Source: Methanothrix sp. (lineage in GTDB: Archaea > Halobacteriota > Methanosarcinia > Methanotrichales > Methanotrichaceae). Taken from it: a stretch of 9,466 nucleotides of DNA. The notes below the pieces were generated by a model. The model ran no database searches, was not told the origin of the DNA, and worked only from the letters and a program-made list of their open reading frames with translations. Position 1 is the first letter of the stretch. Each line of letters starts with the position of its first letter. The DNA lies in NCBI GenBank assembly GCA_023229165.1, contig JALNZQ010000090.1, positions 1 to 9,466 on the forward strand, in the 5' to 3' direction. Both the position numbers and the translations under genes were made by a program. Below, piece by piece: positions 1 to 6,717 of the stretch.

Positions 1-852
1 CGACCCGCTCTTCTCCGGAAGTGGGATGGCTTCTTGAATCTGCTCAGGCGTAGCATCCTTCTTGCCGAATACCTTCACGGGGACGTCGTTAGCAAAGGCG
101 TGGATCATGATCAATGTCTTCTTGGCCTCAATCAGGTCTCCGCCCTGCCGCTTTCCTGAGACATTCTCAGGAGTGATGAGATCTATGACATCATCTTGCA
201 GTTGAAAGCCCATGCCGGTCAGCCTGCCAAATTCGTCCAGCGCGGCGACCACACTGGGAGCGGCCCCGGCTAAAAGCGCCCCCATGCCGGCCGAGGCGCC
301 GTAGAGAACCCCGGTCTTCTTCTCAATCATCTCCATATACTCGGCCTCGGAGACGCGCTCTTTTGCCTCAAACTCCATGTCCAGCCACTGGCCTTCGCAG
401 ATCGCAGTGCAGGTCTGAGAGAGCATATTCATGGCGCCTAAGAGGAGATCGGACCGGGCTTTAGTCATGCCCAGCACCTGAAAGGCCTTGGAGTAGAGGG
501 TATCGCCTGCGAGGATGGCGCCCGACTGACCCCAGATCTTGTGCACAGCGGGACGCCCACGTCTCACATTGGCATTATCCATGATGTCGTCATGAATGAG
601 CGTGAAGTTATGAATCAGCTCAATGGATACCGCAGCAGGAGCTAGAGCCTCTGCGTCGCCGCCCGCTGCCTCTCCCGCCAGCAGCAACATGGATGGGCGC
701 AGCCTCTTTCCCCCTGCATCCACCAGATGCCTTCCGGCTTCGTAGAGAGGACGCGGATGCACTATGGGCAAGAACTCCTCGATGGCTCCAGTCACCAGGG
801 CGGCTCGCATTTGCAGCTCTCTGTCCAGCTCTCTCGCAATCGTCTTCGCCAT
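1..852 (-). CDS. idsA: Geranylgeranyl/farnesyl diphosphate synthase (partial, C-terminus off the left edge)
   Basis: Trans-prenyltransferase that condenses IPP with allylic diphosphates to build the isoprenoid chains of archaeal ether lipids; a soluble cytoplasmic enzyme. The visible 284 residues carry GGKRLRP near residue 47 (IPP binding), the first Asp-rich motif DDIMD at 88-92 followed by RRGRP, and the second motif DDVID at 220-224 after the usual F-Q-L-Q. Phe83 lies five residues before the first Asp-rich motif, the position known to set product length; an aromatic there is typical of archaeal GGPP synthases, so C20 (perhaps with C15) is the inferred product. The frame is still open at base 1, and family lengths of about 300-330 suggest only a few tens of residues are missing. 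The ATG at 852 has GGAAGTGA 7 nt upstream (860-867). It follows the RNase J stop by 20 nt and is the last visible gene of the mevalonate run. Confidence 0.95.
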   Translation of the reverse strand, partial: MAKTIARELDRELQMRAALVTGAIEEFLPIVHPRPLYEAGRHLVDAGGKRLRPSMLLLAGEAAGGDAEALAPAAVSIELIHNFTLIHDDIMDNANVRRGRPAVHKIWGQSGAILAGDTLYSKAFQVLGMTKARSDLLLGAMNMLSQTCTAICEGQWLDMEFEAKERVSEAEYMEMIEKKTGVLYGASAGMGALLAGAAPSVVAALDEFGRLTGMGFQLQDDVIDLITPENVSGKRQGGDLIEAKKTLIMIHAFANDVPVKVFGKKDATPEQIQEAIPLPEKSGS

Positions 853-872
853 TCTTGCTTCACTTCCATTCT

Positions 873-2210
873 CTAGTCGATCAAGAGTTCCTGCCCGTTT
901 CTTACCAAATGGAAATTGGATCCCAGCGAGTATCCCGTCTCCTCAGCCATCATGAGATAGCTGCTGTGGCTGACCAGATTTCCGTGGCTGGGTATGACAT
1001 GCTCCGGCTGTATCATGCGCAGAAGCTCCCAGTGATCTTCCCGGCAGGCATGCCCCGAGACATGCACATTATCATAAATCCTGCCACCACGCATCTTGAG
1101 CTTGGTGACAACCGTGTGCCGGTTGGACTCGTTGAGCGGCTGGGGTATGATGCCTGCGGAGAAGATGACCTTGTCCCCAGACTCCACATTATAGTCGGTC
1201 TCACCATTTGCCACCCGGCTCAAGATAGCTCCTGGCTCTCCCTGATGGCCGGTCATGATGGGCAGATACTTGTCCTTGCCCTCGGTCATGATCCTCTTCA
1301 GGGCTTTGTCCACCGACTTGCGCCTGCCAAAGACGGTCACCTCTCCCTGGCCCGCGTAGCCCGTTCTTACCGCAGTGCCCCAATACTTTTCCATAGAGCG
1401 GCCCAGGAGCACGGGCTTTCGTCCCATCTTGTGAGCGGCCTCGATTATGGCCCTGATGCGGGCAATGTGTGAGGAGAATGTAGTAACCATGACACCGGAT
1501 TTCGACTCTTCCGTGCCGAGGAGCACATCCCAGACCAGGTCCTTGGCTATCTTCTCGGAGGGCGTCTTTCCGGAAATGGAAGCATTGGTGGTCTCGGTGA
1601 TGAGCGCCAGTACGCCCTGCTTTCCCAAGGCTCTCAGCCGGGCAAAGTCTGGCGGCTCGCCTAAAGTCGGAGACCGGTCGATCTTGAAATCATTGGCGTA
1701 AATTATGATGCCCTTGGGAGTATGGATGGCCGCGAAGACGCAGTCCACAATGCTGTGCTGCACGCGGATGAACTCCAGCTCGATGTCCTGCGTAACCTGG
1801 AATCGTTCTCCCGCTTTCATTACGTGCAGGGGATTTTTCACCCCGAAGATCTTCTCGGACTTTATCTCCTGATTGATGAGGTCCGCTGTGAACGGCGAGG
1901 CAATGATGGGTGCATGATACTTGTGGGCCAGCTTGGAGATGGCTCCAATGTGATCCAGGTGACCATGCGTGCAGGCGATAGCCCTTACCGTTCCGTCAAC
2001 GTTTTCCATGATGCTGTCGTCGGGAATGGCTCCCATGTTGATCAGGTCGGCAGCATGCAGCGATTCCACATCTGTGTCCTCGTGAATCTGCACCCGATCC
2101 AGCCGAATTCCCATATCCATTACCACGATATCTTTTCCGATCCTTATCGCCGTCATATTGCGGCCAATTTCATTGTAGCCGCCCACAGCGATTATTGAAA
2201 TATCCTTCAT
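873..2210 (-). CDS. rnj: Archaeal RNase J (beta-CASP metallo-beta-lactamase ribonuclease)
   Basis: Predicted zinc-dependent ribonuclease; archaeal RNase J proteins are mainly 5'-3' exonucleases in RNA decay and processing. At 445 residues it has the usual euryarchaeal length, without the long C-terminal extension of bacterial RNase J. Visible motifs: HGHLDH at 82-87 (metal-binding HxHxDH), His152, NDF with Asp174, beta-CASP motif A at Glu206 (ITET), motif B at His248 (SSH), motif C at His387 (VSGH), and the closing PSHG with His409. TGHQGEP near 320 matches the conserved TGxQGEP loop. All catalytic positions are present, so it should be active. Its ATG overlaps the fni stop as ATGA, with only a weak SD upstream, so translation is probably coupled to fni. 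An RNA-decay enzyme between two lipid genes is odd by function, but to my knowledge the arrangement recurs in methanogens. Confidence 0.93.
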   Translation of the reverse strand: MKDISIIAVGGYNEIGRNMTAIRIGKDIVVMDMGIRLDRVQIHEDTDVESLHAADLINMGAIPDDSIMENVDGTVRAIACTHGHLDHIGAISKLAHKYHAPIIASPFTADLINQEIKSEKIFGVKNPLHVMKAGERFQVTQDIELEFIRVQHSIVDCVFAAIHTPKGIIIYANDFKIDRSPTLGEPPDFARLRALGKQGVLALITETTNASISGKTPSEKIAKDLVWDVLLGTEESKSGVMVTTFSSHIARIRAIIEAAHKMGRKPVLLGRSMEKYWGTAVRTGYAGQGEVTVFGRRKSVDKALKRIMTEGKDKYLPIMTGHQGEPGAILSRVANGETDYNVESGDKVIFSAGIIPQPLNESNRHTVVTKLKMRGGRIYDNVHVSGHACREDHWELLRMIQPEHVIPSHGNLVSHSSYLMMAEETGYSLGSNFHLVRNGQELLID

Positions 2211-3295
2211 TTTGCCAACTCTCTATAAACAGAAAATGCTCTTAAATCGAAACCCCGCGCCTGCAGCCACTCCCTGGTCCTTCCTAGAACCACAAGAGGG
2301 ACTTTCGCAAGCTGCGTCACTTCTTTACATCCGGTGAGAAACATTGTGATCCTCAGCGCACGGATATAAGCATTCATAACCCTAACAATCGCTTCTTTGT
2401 CTTTTGTAGCCGGCCTTAGCAAGGGAAGGGCAGCGCCCGCCAGGCTGGCGCCCAGAGCCAGGCTCTTGGCAGCATCCAGGCCGCTTCGCACTCCTCCCGA
2501 GGAGATGACAAAGGCGCCCGCAGCTTTGCACTCGACAATGCTCACGGGCGTTGGAATTCCCCAGCTTTCAAATAGCCTCCCCATCATCTCCAGCTCATCG
2601 TCCCCGACCTCTGCAGCACGAAAAGACTCAACTCTGGCCCAGGAGAGGCCTCCCACACCCGAGACGTCAATCATCTTCACACCAGCCGAGATCAGATCCA
2701 GGGCCACTTCCCGGGATATACCGGCCCCGGTCTCCTTAACTATGATAGGAACCGATCCTCGGGCCGCTGATTTCAAAGCCTCCAGCACTCCGCCGGCATC
2801 TTTGTCTCCTTCCGGCTGAATGCTCTCCTGCAGGAAATTCAAATGAACGGCAATGGCATCCGCATCTATCATCTCAGCCAGTCGCTCTAGGATCTCCGGG
2901 CCGTATCTTTTCAGTTGCACGGCTCCGATGTTGCCGATGATGGGAATGTCCGGCGCTGCATCCCTGACCGCAGAGAAGGTGTCCTCCAGCCTCCGGTCTT
3001 CTATTGCCGCCCTCTGTGAGCCTACCCCCAAAGCAATGCCAAGCTGTGAAGCCGCTTCTCCCAGGCGAACATTGATCTGCTTGACCTCGGGATGGCCTCC
3101 AGTCATGGCACTGATCATAAAGGGTGCCTTCAGCTTTCTCCCCAGGAAAACGCTGGATGTATCGATATCTGCCTCGTCGATCTCCGGCAGAGCCTTATGT
3201 AGCAGCTCCAGATCTTGGAAGGGCCACTTTTTCGCATCTACCGGATTATCCATACAGATTCTGATGTGATCGAGCTTGCGACTGGATGTGGTCAA
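2207..3295 (-). CDS. fni: Isopentenyl-diphosphate delta-isomerase, type 2 (FMN-dependent)
   Basis: Interconverts IPP and DMAPP, giving the allylic primer for prenyl chain synthesis; the type 2 enzyme uses reduced FMN and Mg2+. The 362-residue protein shows the N-terminal RKxDHI motif (6-11), the FMN-contact SAMTGG (62-67), VGSQRA (91-96), HLNF (151-154) followed by Q160 and PEGD (the Mg2+/diphosphate region), KETGAGIS (188-194), VSGVGG (211-216) and the phosphate loop SSGGVRSGLDAAKSLALGA. The start is TTG. It overlaps the ipk stop by 4 bp (TTGA), has GGGAGGG 4 nt upstream, and an in-frame TAG five codons upstream rules out a longer start. The first internal Met (residue 15) would remove the conserved RKxDHI. 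It lies in the mvk-ipk-fni-rnj overlap chain. Confidence 0.96.
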   Translation of the reverse strand: MTTSSRKLDHIRICMDNPVDAKKWPFQDLELLHKALPEIDEADIDTSSVFLGRKLKAPFMISAMTGGHPEVKQINVRLGEAASQLGIALGVGSQRAAIEDRRLEDTFSAVRDAAPDIPIIGNIGAVQLKRYGPEILERLAEMIDADAIAVHLNFLQESIQPEGDKDAGGVLEALKSAARGSVPIIVKETGAGISREVALDLISAGVKMIDVSGVGGLSWARVESFRAAEVGDDELEMMGRLFESWGIPTPVSIVECKAAGAFVISSGGVRSGLDAAKSLALGASLAGAALPLLRPATKDKEAIVRVMNAYIRALRITMFLTGCKEVTQLAKVPLVVLGRTREWLQARGFDLRAFSVYRELAK

Positions 3296-4044
3296 TTTGC
3301 CCTCCCAATTCTAGTTCCCACGCATTCGCCTAATAGGACCCGGGCAATATTTCCTTCAATGCCGGCATTAAATATCATGGAGTCGATTCCCAAATCGGCC
3401 AGATCTAAAAGTTCCAGCAGCTTTCCTCTCATGCCGCCGGTAACGTCCACACCCGCGCTGCCTCCAATGGCGCTCTCTACCCGTGAAAGCTCTTTTCTTG
3501 TAATCCGGGAGAGAGGCTTGCCGGAAAAAAGGACGCCATCAACATTGCTTCCCACGGCAACTACCTCGGCTTGCAGAGCTTTGGCGATATAGGCCACCAA
3601 TTGGTCACCGGATACTATTGCGGCCTTTCCGGTGGCATCCATTGCCACATCGCCATGCAGCACCGGCATGATGCCGTTCTTTAGCATCTCTTTTATGCTC
3701 TCCATAAAAAAGCTGTCAATTCTGCCGCCCCGAAGGAGAAGGCAGGAGAGGGGATGAACCGGCAGGCAGTCGACGCCAGCCAAGCTCAATGCTCCCACGA
3801 CCTTTTCACAGAGCCGGGACACACTGCTATGAGTCACACTCAATCCCTGCCGGTTGAATTCATGGGGCAGACCATATTTTTTAGCAGGAATGTGTCCAAA
3901 GGAGCCGGCCCCGTGCACAAGCACTACATCATCCGGGTGGATTGCGATCTCTTTAGCCACACGCGTAATCTCGTCCGGTCGTGCCGTAAGATTCCTGCTC
4001 TTGTCGGTCAAAATGCTTCCCCCGATCTTCAGAACCCGGGTCAC
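3292..4044 (-). CDS. ipk: Isopentenyl phosphate kinase
   Basis: Phosphorylates isopentenyl phosphate to IPP with ATP, the final step of the archaeal (modified) mevalonate pathway. It belongs to the amino acid kinase superfamily, as does fosfomycin kinase FomA. The 250 residues show the N-terminal KIGGSILTDK (Lys6 and the Gly-rich phosphate loop), GAGSFGH with His51 equivalent to the catalytic histidine that distinguishes IPK, HGDV near 130, SGDQL, and DVTGGMRGK near 200 in the ATP region. The presence of the IPK-type histidine favours IPK over acetylglutamate or aspartate kinases, and the neighbours mvk and fni support this. The start is GTG, overlapping the mvk stop as GTGA, with GGAGGG at 4051-4056, 6 nt upstream. 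Confidence 0.95.
   Translation of the reverse strand: MTRVLKIGGSILTDKSRNLTARPDEITRVAKEIAIHPDDVVLVHGAGSFGHIPAKKYGLPHEFNRQGLSVTHSSVSRLCEKVVGALSLAGVDCLPVHPLSCLLLRGGRIDSFFMESIKEMLKNGIMPVLHGDVAMDATGKAAIVSGDQLVAYIAKALQAEVVAVGSNVDGVLFSGKPLSRITRKELSRVESAIGGSAGVDVTGGMRGKLLELLDLADLGIDSMIFNAGIEGNIARVLLGECVGTRIGRAN
3300..3306 (-). promoter_or_regulatory. Shine-Dalgarno site deciding the TTG start of fni
   Basis: GGGAGGG on the minus strand, 4 nt before the TTG at 3295-3293 and inside the 3' end of ipk. No ATG or GTG start exists between the in-frame stop upstream and this TTG. Confidence 0.75.
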
Positions 4045-4997
4045 AAGTCGCCCTCCAGTCGCACACCCTCACAGCCCGTCATAACCTTAAACGGAACTCC
4101 TCTTGCCTGTCTTAAAGCTACCATAAGTGCATCTACGCCAGCGGTCCCTGGTAGGGCAATCATGCAGCCTCCGCCTCCTGCTCCAGTAAGCTTGGCACCC
4201 AGCGCCCCACCTGCGCCAATCGCCGCATAAACCAGTTCGTCCAGCTCCCGGGAGCTGACGCCCAAAGCCACCAGGAGGCCGTGGTTGACATTCATCAGCT
4301 GGCCCAGCTCCGCTGGATTTTGCTCTCTGATGAGGGGAACGGCACGCTTTGAGATAGCCCCAATGGCCAGAAATATGGGATCGACCAGGTCAAAGTAGCG
4401 TTTTTTCAGGTCTTGCACCTTCTCGACCTCAGACTTTGTATCGTGAGGCATTTTTGTATATCCAACCACCATCTCAAGTGGTGGAAGATCAAGGGGCTGA
4501 ATATCTCGGGAGATCTGCAGATAGCCGCCGTAGGTTGCCAGAGCCGTGTCCATGGGGCTACCCAACCCCTGTTGAACCTTCTTTTCCAGACGGTAGGAGA
4601 TTTCTGCAATCTCCTTTCGAGACAGGCCAAGCCCGCAGTGCTGGCTTATGGCAGCCACTGCGGCCACCACGATGGCTGCCGATGATCCCAATCCGGCAGC
4701 CTGCGGCAGGCTTGAATCAATGCAAACCTGGATATCTTTGACGCCAAATTCTCTGAGCACGGCGGAGATATATCTAGTAGCATGTGCCGCCTGGGTGGAT
4801 GTGAGTCGATCGGTTGTCAGATCCAAGGAGAATCCTCGCAAAACAAGCTCTTCCGTCTTTATGAGCACGCTGCCCGGTAGGTCTCGCACGGTGACTTTTG
4901 CTCGCAGATCTATGGCACCGCCAAGAGCTGTAACTCCGGAGACGACTGCATGCTCTCCGAAAAGGATGATCTTGCCGGGAGCCGAAGCCGTAGTCAA
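4041..4997 (-). CDS. mvk: Mevalonate kinase
   Basis: Phosphorylates mevalonate to mevalonate 5-phosphate, the first kinase step of isoprenoid synthesis; GHMP kinase superfamily, soluble. The 318 residues carry motif 1 PGKIILFGEHAVV (7-19), the ATP loop SSLPQAAGLGSSAA (95-108), the catalytic aspartate Asp150 in GSPMDTA, and the C-terminal motif AKLTGAGGGGCMI (268-280). Length is like archaeal MVKs (about 300-320). The start is TTG, 13 nt after the MEMO stop and in the same frame, so the MEMO TGA lies in-frame five codons upstream and excludes a longer start. AGGAGG stands 7 nt before the TTG. Downstream, ipk overlaps it by 4 bp. The next classical enzymes (phosphomevalonate kinase, diphosphomevalonate decarboxylase) are not here, which fits the archaeal route through IPK. 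Confidence 0.96.
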   Translation of the reverse strand: MTTASAPGKIILFGEHAVVSGVTALGGAIDLRAKVTVRDLPGSVLIKTEELVLRGFSLDLTTDRLTSTQAAHATRYISAVLREFGVKDIQVCIDSSLPQAAGLGSSAAIVVAAVAAISQHCGLGLSRKEIAEISYRLEKKVQQGLGSPMDTALATYGGYLQISRDIQPLDLPPLEMVVGYTKMPHDTKSEVEKVQDLKKRYFDLVDPIFLAIGAISKRAVPLIREQNPAELGQLMNVNHGLLVALGVSSRELDELVYAAIGAGGALGAKLTGAGGGGCMIALPGTAGVDALMVALRQARGVPFKVMTGCEGVRLEGDL

Positions 4998-5004
4998 TAA
5001 AGGG

Positions 5005-5010
5005 CCTCCT
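5005..5010 (-). promoter_or_regulatory. Shine-Dalgarno site deciding the TTG start of mvk
   Basis: AGGAGG on the minus strand, 7 nt upstream of the TTG at 4997-4995. Its first A is the last base of the MEMO stop TGA (5012-5010), so stop and SD abut. This strong site supports TTG as the true start. Confidence 0.8.
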
Positions 5011-5798
5011 CAGGAAAAAGCAATCGCTGCGTACCCGACTACCTGGCTGTAGTCACCGCTCACGTCTCCGCTGGTAGCATAGGCAAGCCGCTGACCGACT
5101 TTAGCTCCCAGAGCAGCTGCGACTGTAATGGCTACTGCTATCGGCCCATAGCCGCACGCTGTGGCATCATAGCGATATACTCTGTCGTAAAGCTCGGGTA
5201 CATCCATATTTAAAATGGCCTCCAGGAGCTTTGCGTCCACCTTCCTGGCAGTCTCTTGGGGCTCATAGTGGGTGAAGTCGCTGCTGGCAATCACTATGCA
5301 GCTACGGTTAAGCTTCTGCACGGCTAATGAAAGCTCCTGTCCGACTTCTATCGCGGTTTGCTCATCCTGCAATCCCATACAGATGGGAAGTATCTTGAAT
5401 CCCTGAAATCGCTTCTGAAGAAAAGGGAGCTGGACCTCAATAGAGTGCTCGCGGCTGTGAGCCGTCTCATCATGATCGATAATGCTGCCGGCAAGCATAT
5501 CCGCCAACTCCAGATCCGGCTCGACATCACCCAGAGGCGTTCTCCACAAGTCACGGGAGAGCGCCACTGGTGAACCGAGGCCGTGATGATTGGGCCCTAT
5601 GATCACATAGGTTTCCGCTTTAGGCAGGCGAGAATATACTGCAGCTGCAACTTGCCCAGAATACATATATCCAGCATGCGGAACCACTGCGCCCTTGCAA
5701 GGAACCTCTTTTTCAGGATGCAGCATGCCATCCAGCTGATGCCCCAGCTCCGCTCCGCTACCCGGATAGAACTGACCAGCAACAGCCGGAAACCGCAT
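5010..5798 (-). CDS. MEMO-family protein (AmmeMemoRadiSam system protein B type)
   Basis: A 262-residue member of the MEMO family, named after the human MEMO1 protein and related in fold to class III extradiol dioxygenases. Conserved stretches are PAVAGQFYP (4-12), VPHAGYMYSG (39-48), GPNHHG (68-73), REHSIEVQLPFLQ (116-128), SSDFTHYEP (172-180) and ACGYGPI (214-220). His41, His71 or His72, and Cys215 match the His/His/Cys set reported as the metal site of human MEMO1. Biochemical function in archaea is not established; I assign family only. Its steady placement beside mvk in many archaeal genomes (from memory) hints at a link with isoprenoid or translation functions. The ATG at 5798 lies 3 nt after the rps2 stop, with GGAG 9 nt upstream inside rps2. 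No amiB-like or radical SAM partner is in the window. Confidence 0.92.
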   Translation of the reverse strand: MRFPAVAGQFYPGSGAELGHQLDGMLHPEKEVPCKGAVVPHAGYMYSGQVAAAVYSRLPKAETYVIIGPNHHGLGSPVALSRDLWRTPLGDVEPDLELADMLAGSIIDHDETAHSREHSIEVQLPFLQKRFQGFKILPICMGLQDEQTAIEVGQELSLAVQKLNRSCIVIASSDFTHYEPQETARKVDAKLLEAILNMDVPELYDRVYRYDATACGYGPIAVAITVAAALGAKVGQRLAYATSGDVSGDYSQVVGYAAIAFS

Positions 5799-5801
5799 GG
5801 A

Positions 5802-6422
5802 TCAAAACTCCATCTCGAAGTCCGAGATAGTGTATTTGAATCGATCCTCTTCGCCCCGCTCGCGAAGCACCTGACGGGCCAAGAGCCAGTAGATAAGCGT
5901 TAGAGCTTTCCTGCCTTTGTTGTTGGTGGGTATGACCAGGTCAACATTGGAGGTCATGTTGTTTGTATCGCATAGAGCGATTACCGGTATGCCAATATCC
6001 ACAGCCTCGTTGACCGCCTGAGCATCGCCGCTGGGGTCTGTAGTTATGAGTGCATCGGGCTCGATGAAGCCCCGGAAGGCTGGATTGGTCAGTGTATTGG
6101 GCACGAATCGACCCACGTTGGCGTTGGCGCCTACGGCCTTGGCGAACATGGTGGCCGGCCTCTGGCCATACTGCCGCGCAGATACAACCAATATATTTGC
6201 CGGATCGTATTTTGCCAGGAACTTGGCAGCCAGCCGGATGCGCTTGTCCGTGGACTGGACATCCAGCACGTAAAGCCCGTCTGTCCTCACCCTGTAAATA
6301 TAGGGCATCATGTTATTCGTCTTCTGCTGAGTACCAATATGCACGCCTGCGGCCAGGTACTCATCGATTGGTATGAGAGTCTCATATTCTCCCGCTACCG
6401 TTATCACCTCATCTTCTACCAA
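5802..6422 (-). CDS. rps2: Ribosomal protein S2 (uS2)
   Basis: Small-subunit ribosomal protein on the solvent side of the 30S body/head junction. The 206 residues match the archaeal/eukaryal form: AAGVHIGTQQKT (24-35), RFVPNTLTNP, DAQAVNEA, and the long signature IPVIALCDTNN followed by VDLVIPTNNKGRKAL. Length is normal for archaea (about 200-230). The start is TTG: AGGTGA lies 5 nt upstream and overlaps the rpoK stop, and the codon immediately before TTG is an in-frame TAG. A GTG at codon 6 is a weaker alternative, and the first internal ATG (residue 38) is too deep in the conserved domain. It follows rpoK by 5 nt and precedes the MEMO gene by 3 nt. Confidence 0.97.
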   Translation of the reverse strand: MVEDEVITVAGEYETLIPIDEYLAAGVHIGTQQKTNNMMPYIYRVRTDGLYVLDVQSTDKRIRLAAKFLAKYDPANILVVSARQYGQRPATMFAKAVGANANVGRFVPNTLTNPAFRGFIEPDALITTDPSGDAQAVNEAVDIGIPVIALCDTNNMTSNVDLVIPTNNKGRKALTLIYWLLARQVLRERGEEDRFKYTISDFEMEF

Positions 6423-6427
6423 CTAAT

Positions 6428-6433
6428 TCACCT
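6428..6433 (-). promoter_or_regulatory. AGGTGA: rpoK Arg-stop serving as the rps2 Shine-Dalgarno
   Basis: The last two codons of rpoK (AGG TGA) form a core SD complementary to the archaeal 16S 3' end, 5 nt before the TTG of rps2. Confidence 0.75.
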
Positions 6434-6613
6434 ACCTAATCGATCGCGTTTTACGGTGATGGGAATTACGCCCAGTTTCATCTCTTCAAGCGCTATTTCG
6501 AGAGGGTCGGTATTACTGGTATCGATCAACACTGGAGCGCCCATGAAAATTTGCAAAGCCCGTGCTCCTACAATGCGCGCACGTTCATATCTTGTATATT
6601 TCTCGCCCTTCAA
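6428..6613 (-). CDS. rpoK: DNA-directed RNA polymerase subunit K (Rpb6/omega homologue)
   Basis: Small subunit that clamps and stabilises the largest RNA polymerase subunit; homologue of eukaryal Rpb6 and bacterial omega. The 61 residues contain the family signature KYTRYERARIVGARALQI (5-22), then MGAPVLID and PLEIALEEMK, and end with GVIPITVKRDR. Length is standard for archaeal RpoK (about 55-65). The start is TTG, supported by GAGGTGG four nt upstream and an in-frame TGA four codons before it; the only internal Met candidates lie past the signature. The gene begins 27 nt downstream of the 3' end of a tRNA-Pro gene and ends 5 nt before rps2. Enolase, which I recall between rpoK and rps2 in some euryarchaea, is not present. 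Confidence 0.96.
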   Translation of the reverse strand: MKGEKYTRYERARIVGARALQIFMGAPVLIDTSNTDPLEIALEEMKLGVIPITVKRDRLGR

Positions 6614-6617
6614 ATAG

Positions 6618-6624
6618 CCACCTC
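6618..6624 (-). promoter_or_regulatory. Shine-Dalgarno site deciding the TTG start of rpoK
   Basis: GAGGTGG on the minus strand, 4 nt before the TTG at 6613-6611, in the 27-nt spacer after the tRNA. It lets rpoK be translated independently once the tRNA has been excised from a joint transcript. Confidence 0.7.
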
Positions 6625-6640
6625 AAAAGGAAGAGTATGA

Positions 6641-6715
6641 TGGGGTTGCTGAGATTCGAACTCAGGTCACAGCGTCCCGAACGCTGTAGGATGGACCAGG
6701 CTACCCTACAACCCC
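6641..6715 (-). tRNA. tRNA-Pro (anticodon CGG)
   Basis: A 75-nt cloverleaf folds fully on the minus strand. The 7-bp acceptor stem pairs GGGGTTG with CAACCCC, with discriminator A at 6641. The D arm holds the conserved A14 and GG. The anticodon stem CAGCG/CGCTG encloses loop TTCGGGA with anticodon CGG at loop positions 3-5. The variable loop is 4 nt, and the T arm CTGAG/CTCAG has loop TTCGAAT. The CCA end is not encoded (the next bases are TCA) and no intron is seen. It sits only 2 nt after the rpoN stop and 27 nt before rpoK, on the same strand. It is therefore almost certainly transcribed with the operon and released by RNase P and 3' processing, which would separate the upstream ribosomal mRNA from the rpoK-rps2 mRNA. 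It reads CCG codons. Confidence 0.95.
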
Positions 6716-6717
6716 TT

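Noticed and set aside
693..1472. Open plus-strand frame of 259 residues opposite idsA and rnj
   Set aside because: It is antisense to two clearly conserved genes and its translation has no recognisable motif.
4995..5012. Possible MEMO-MVK fusion by stop readthrough, as both genes are in the same frame
   Set aside because: The TGA is directly followed by a strong SD at ideal distance from the mvk TTG, and both proteins have complete family-like ends.
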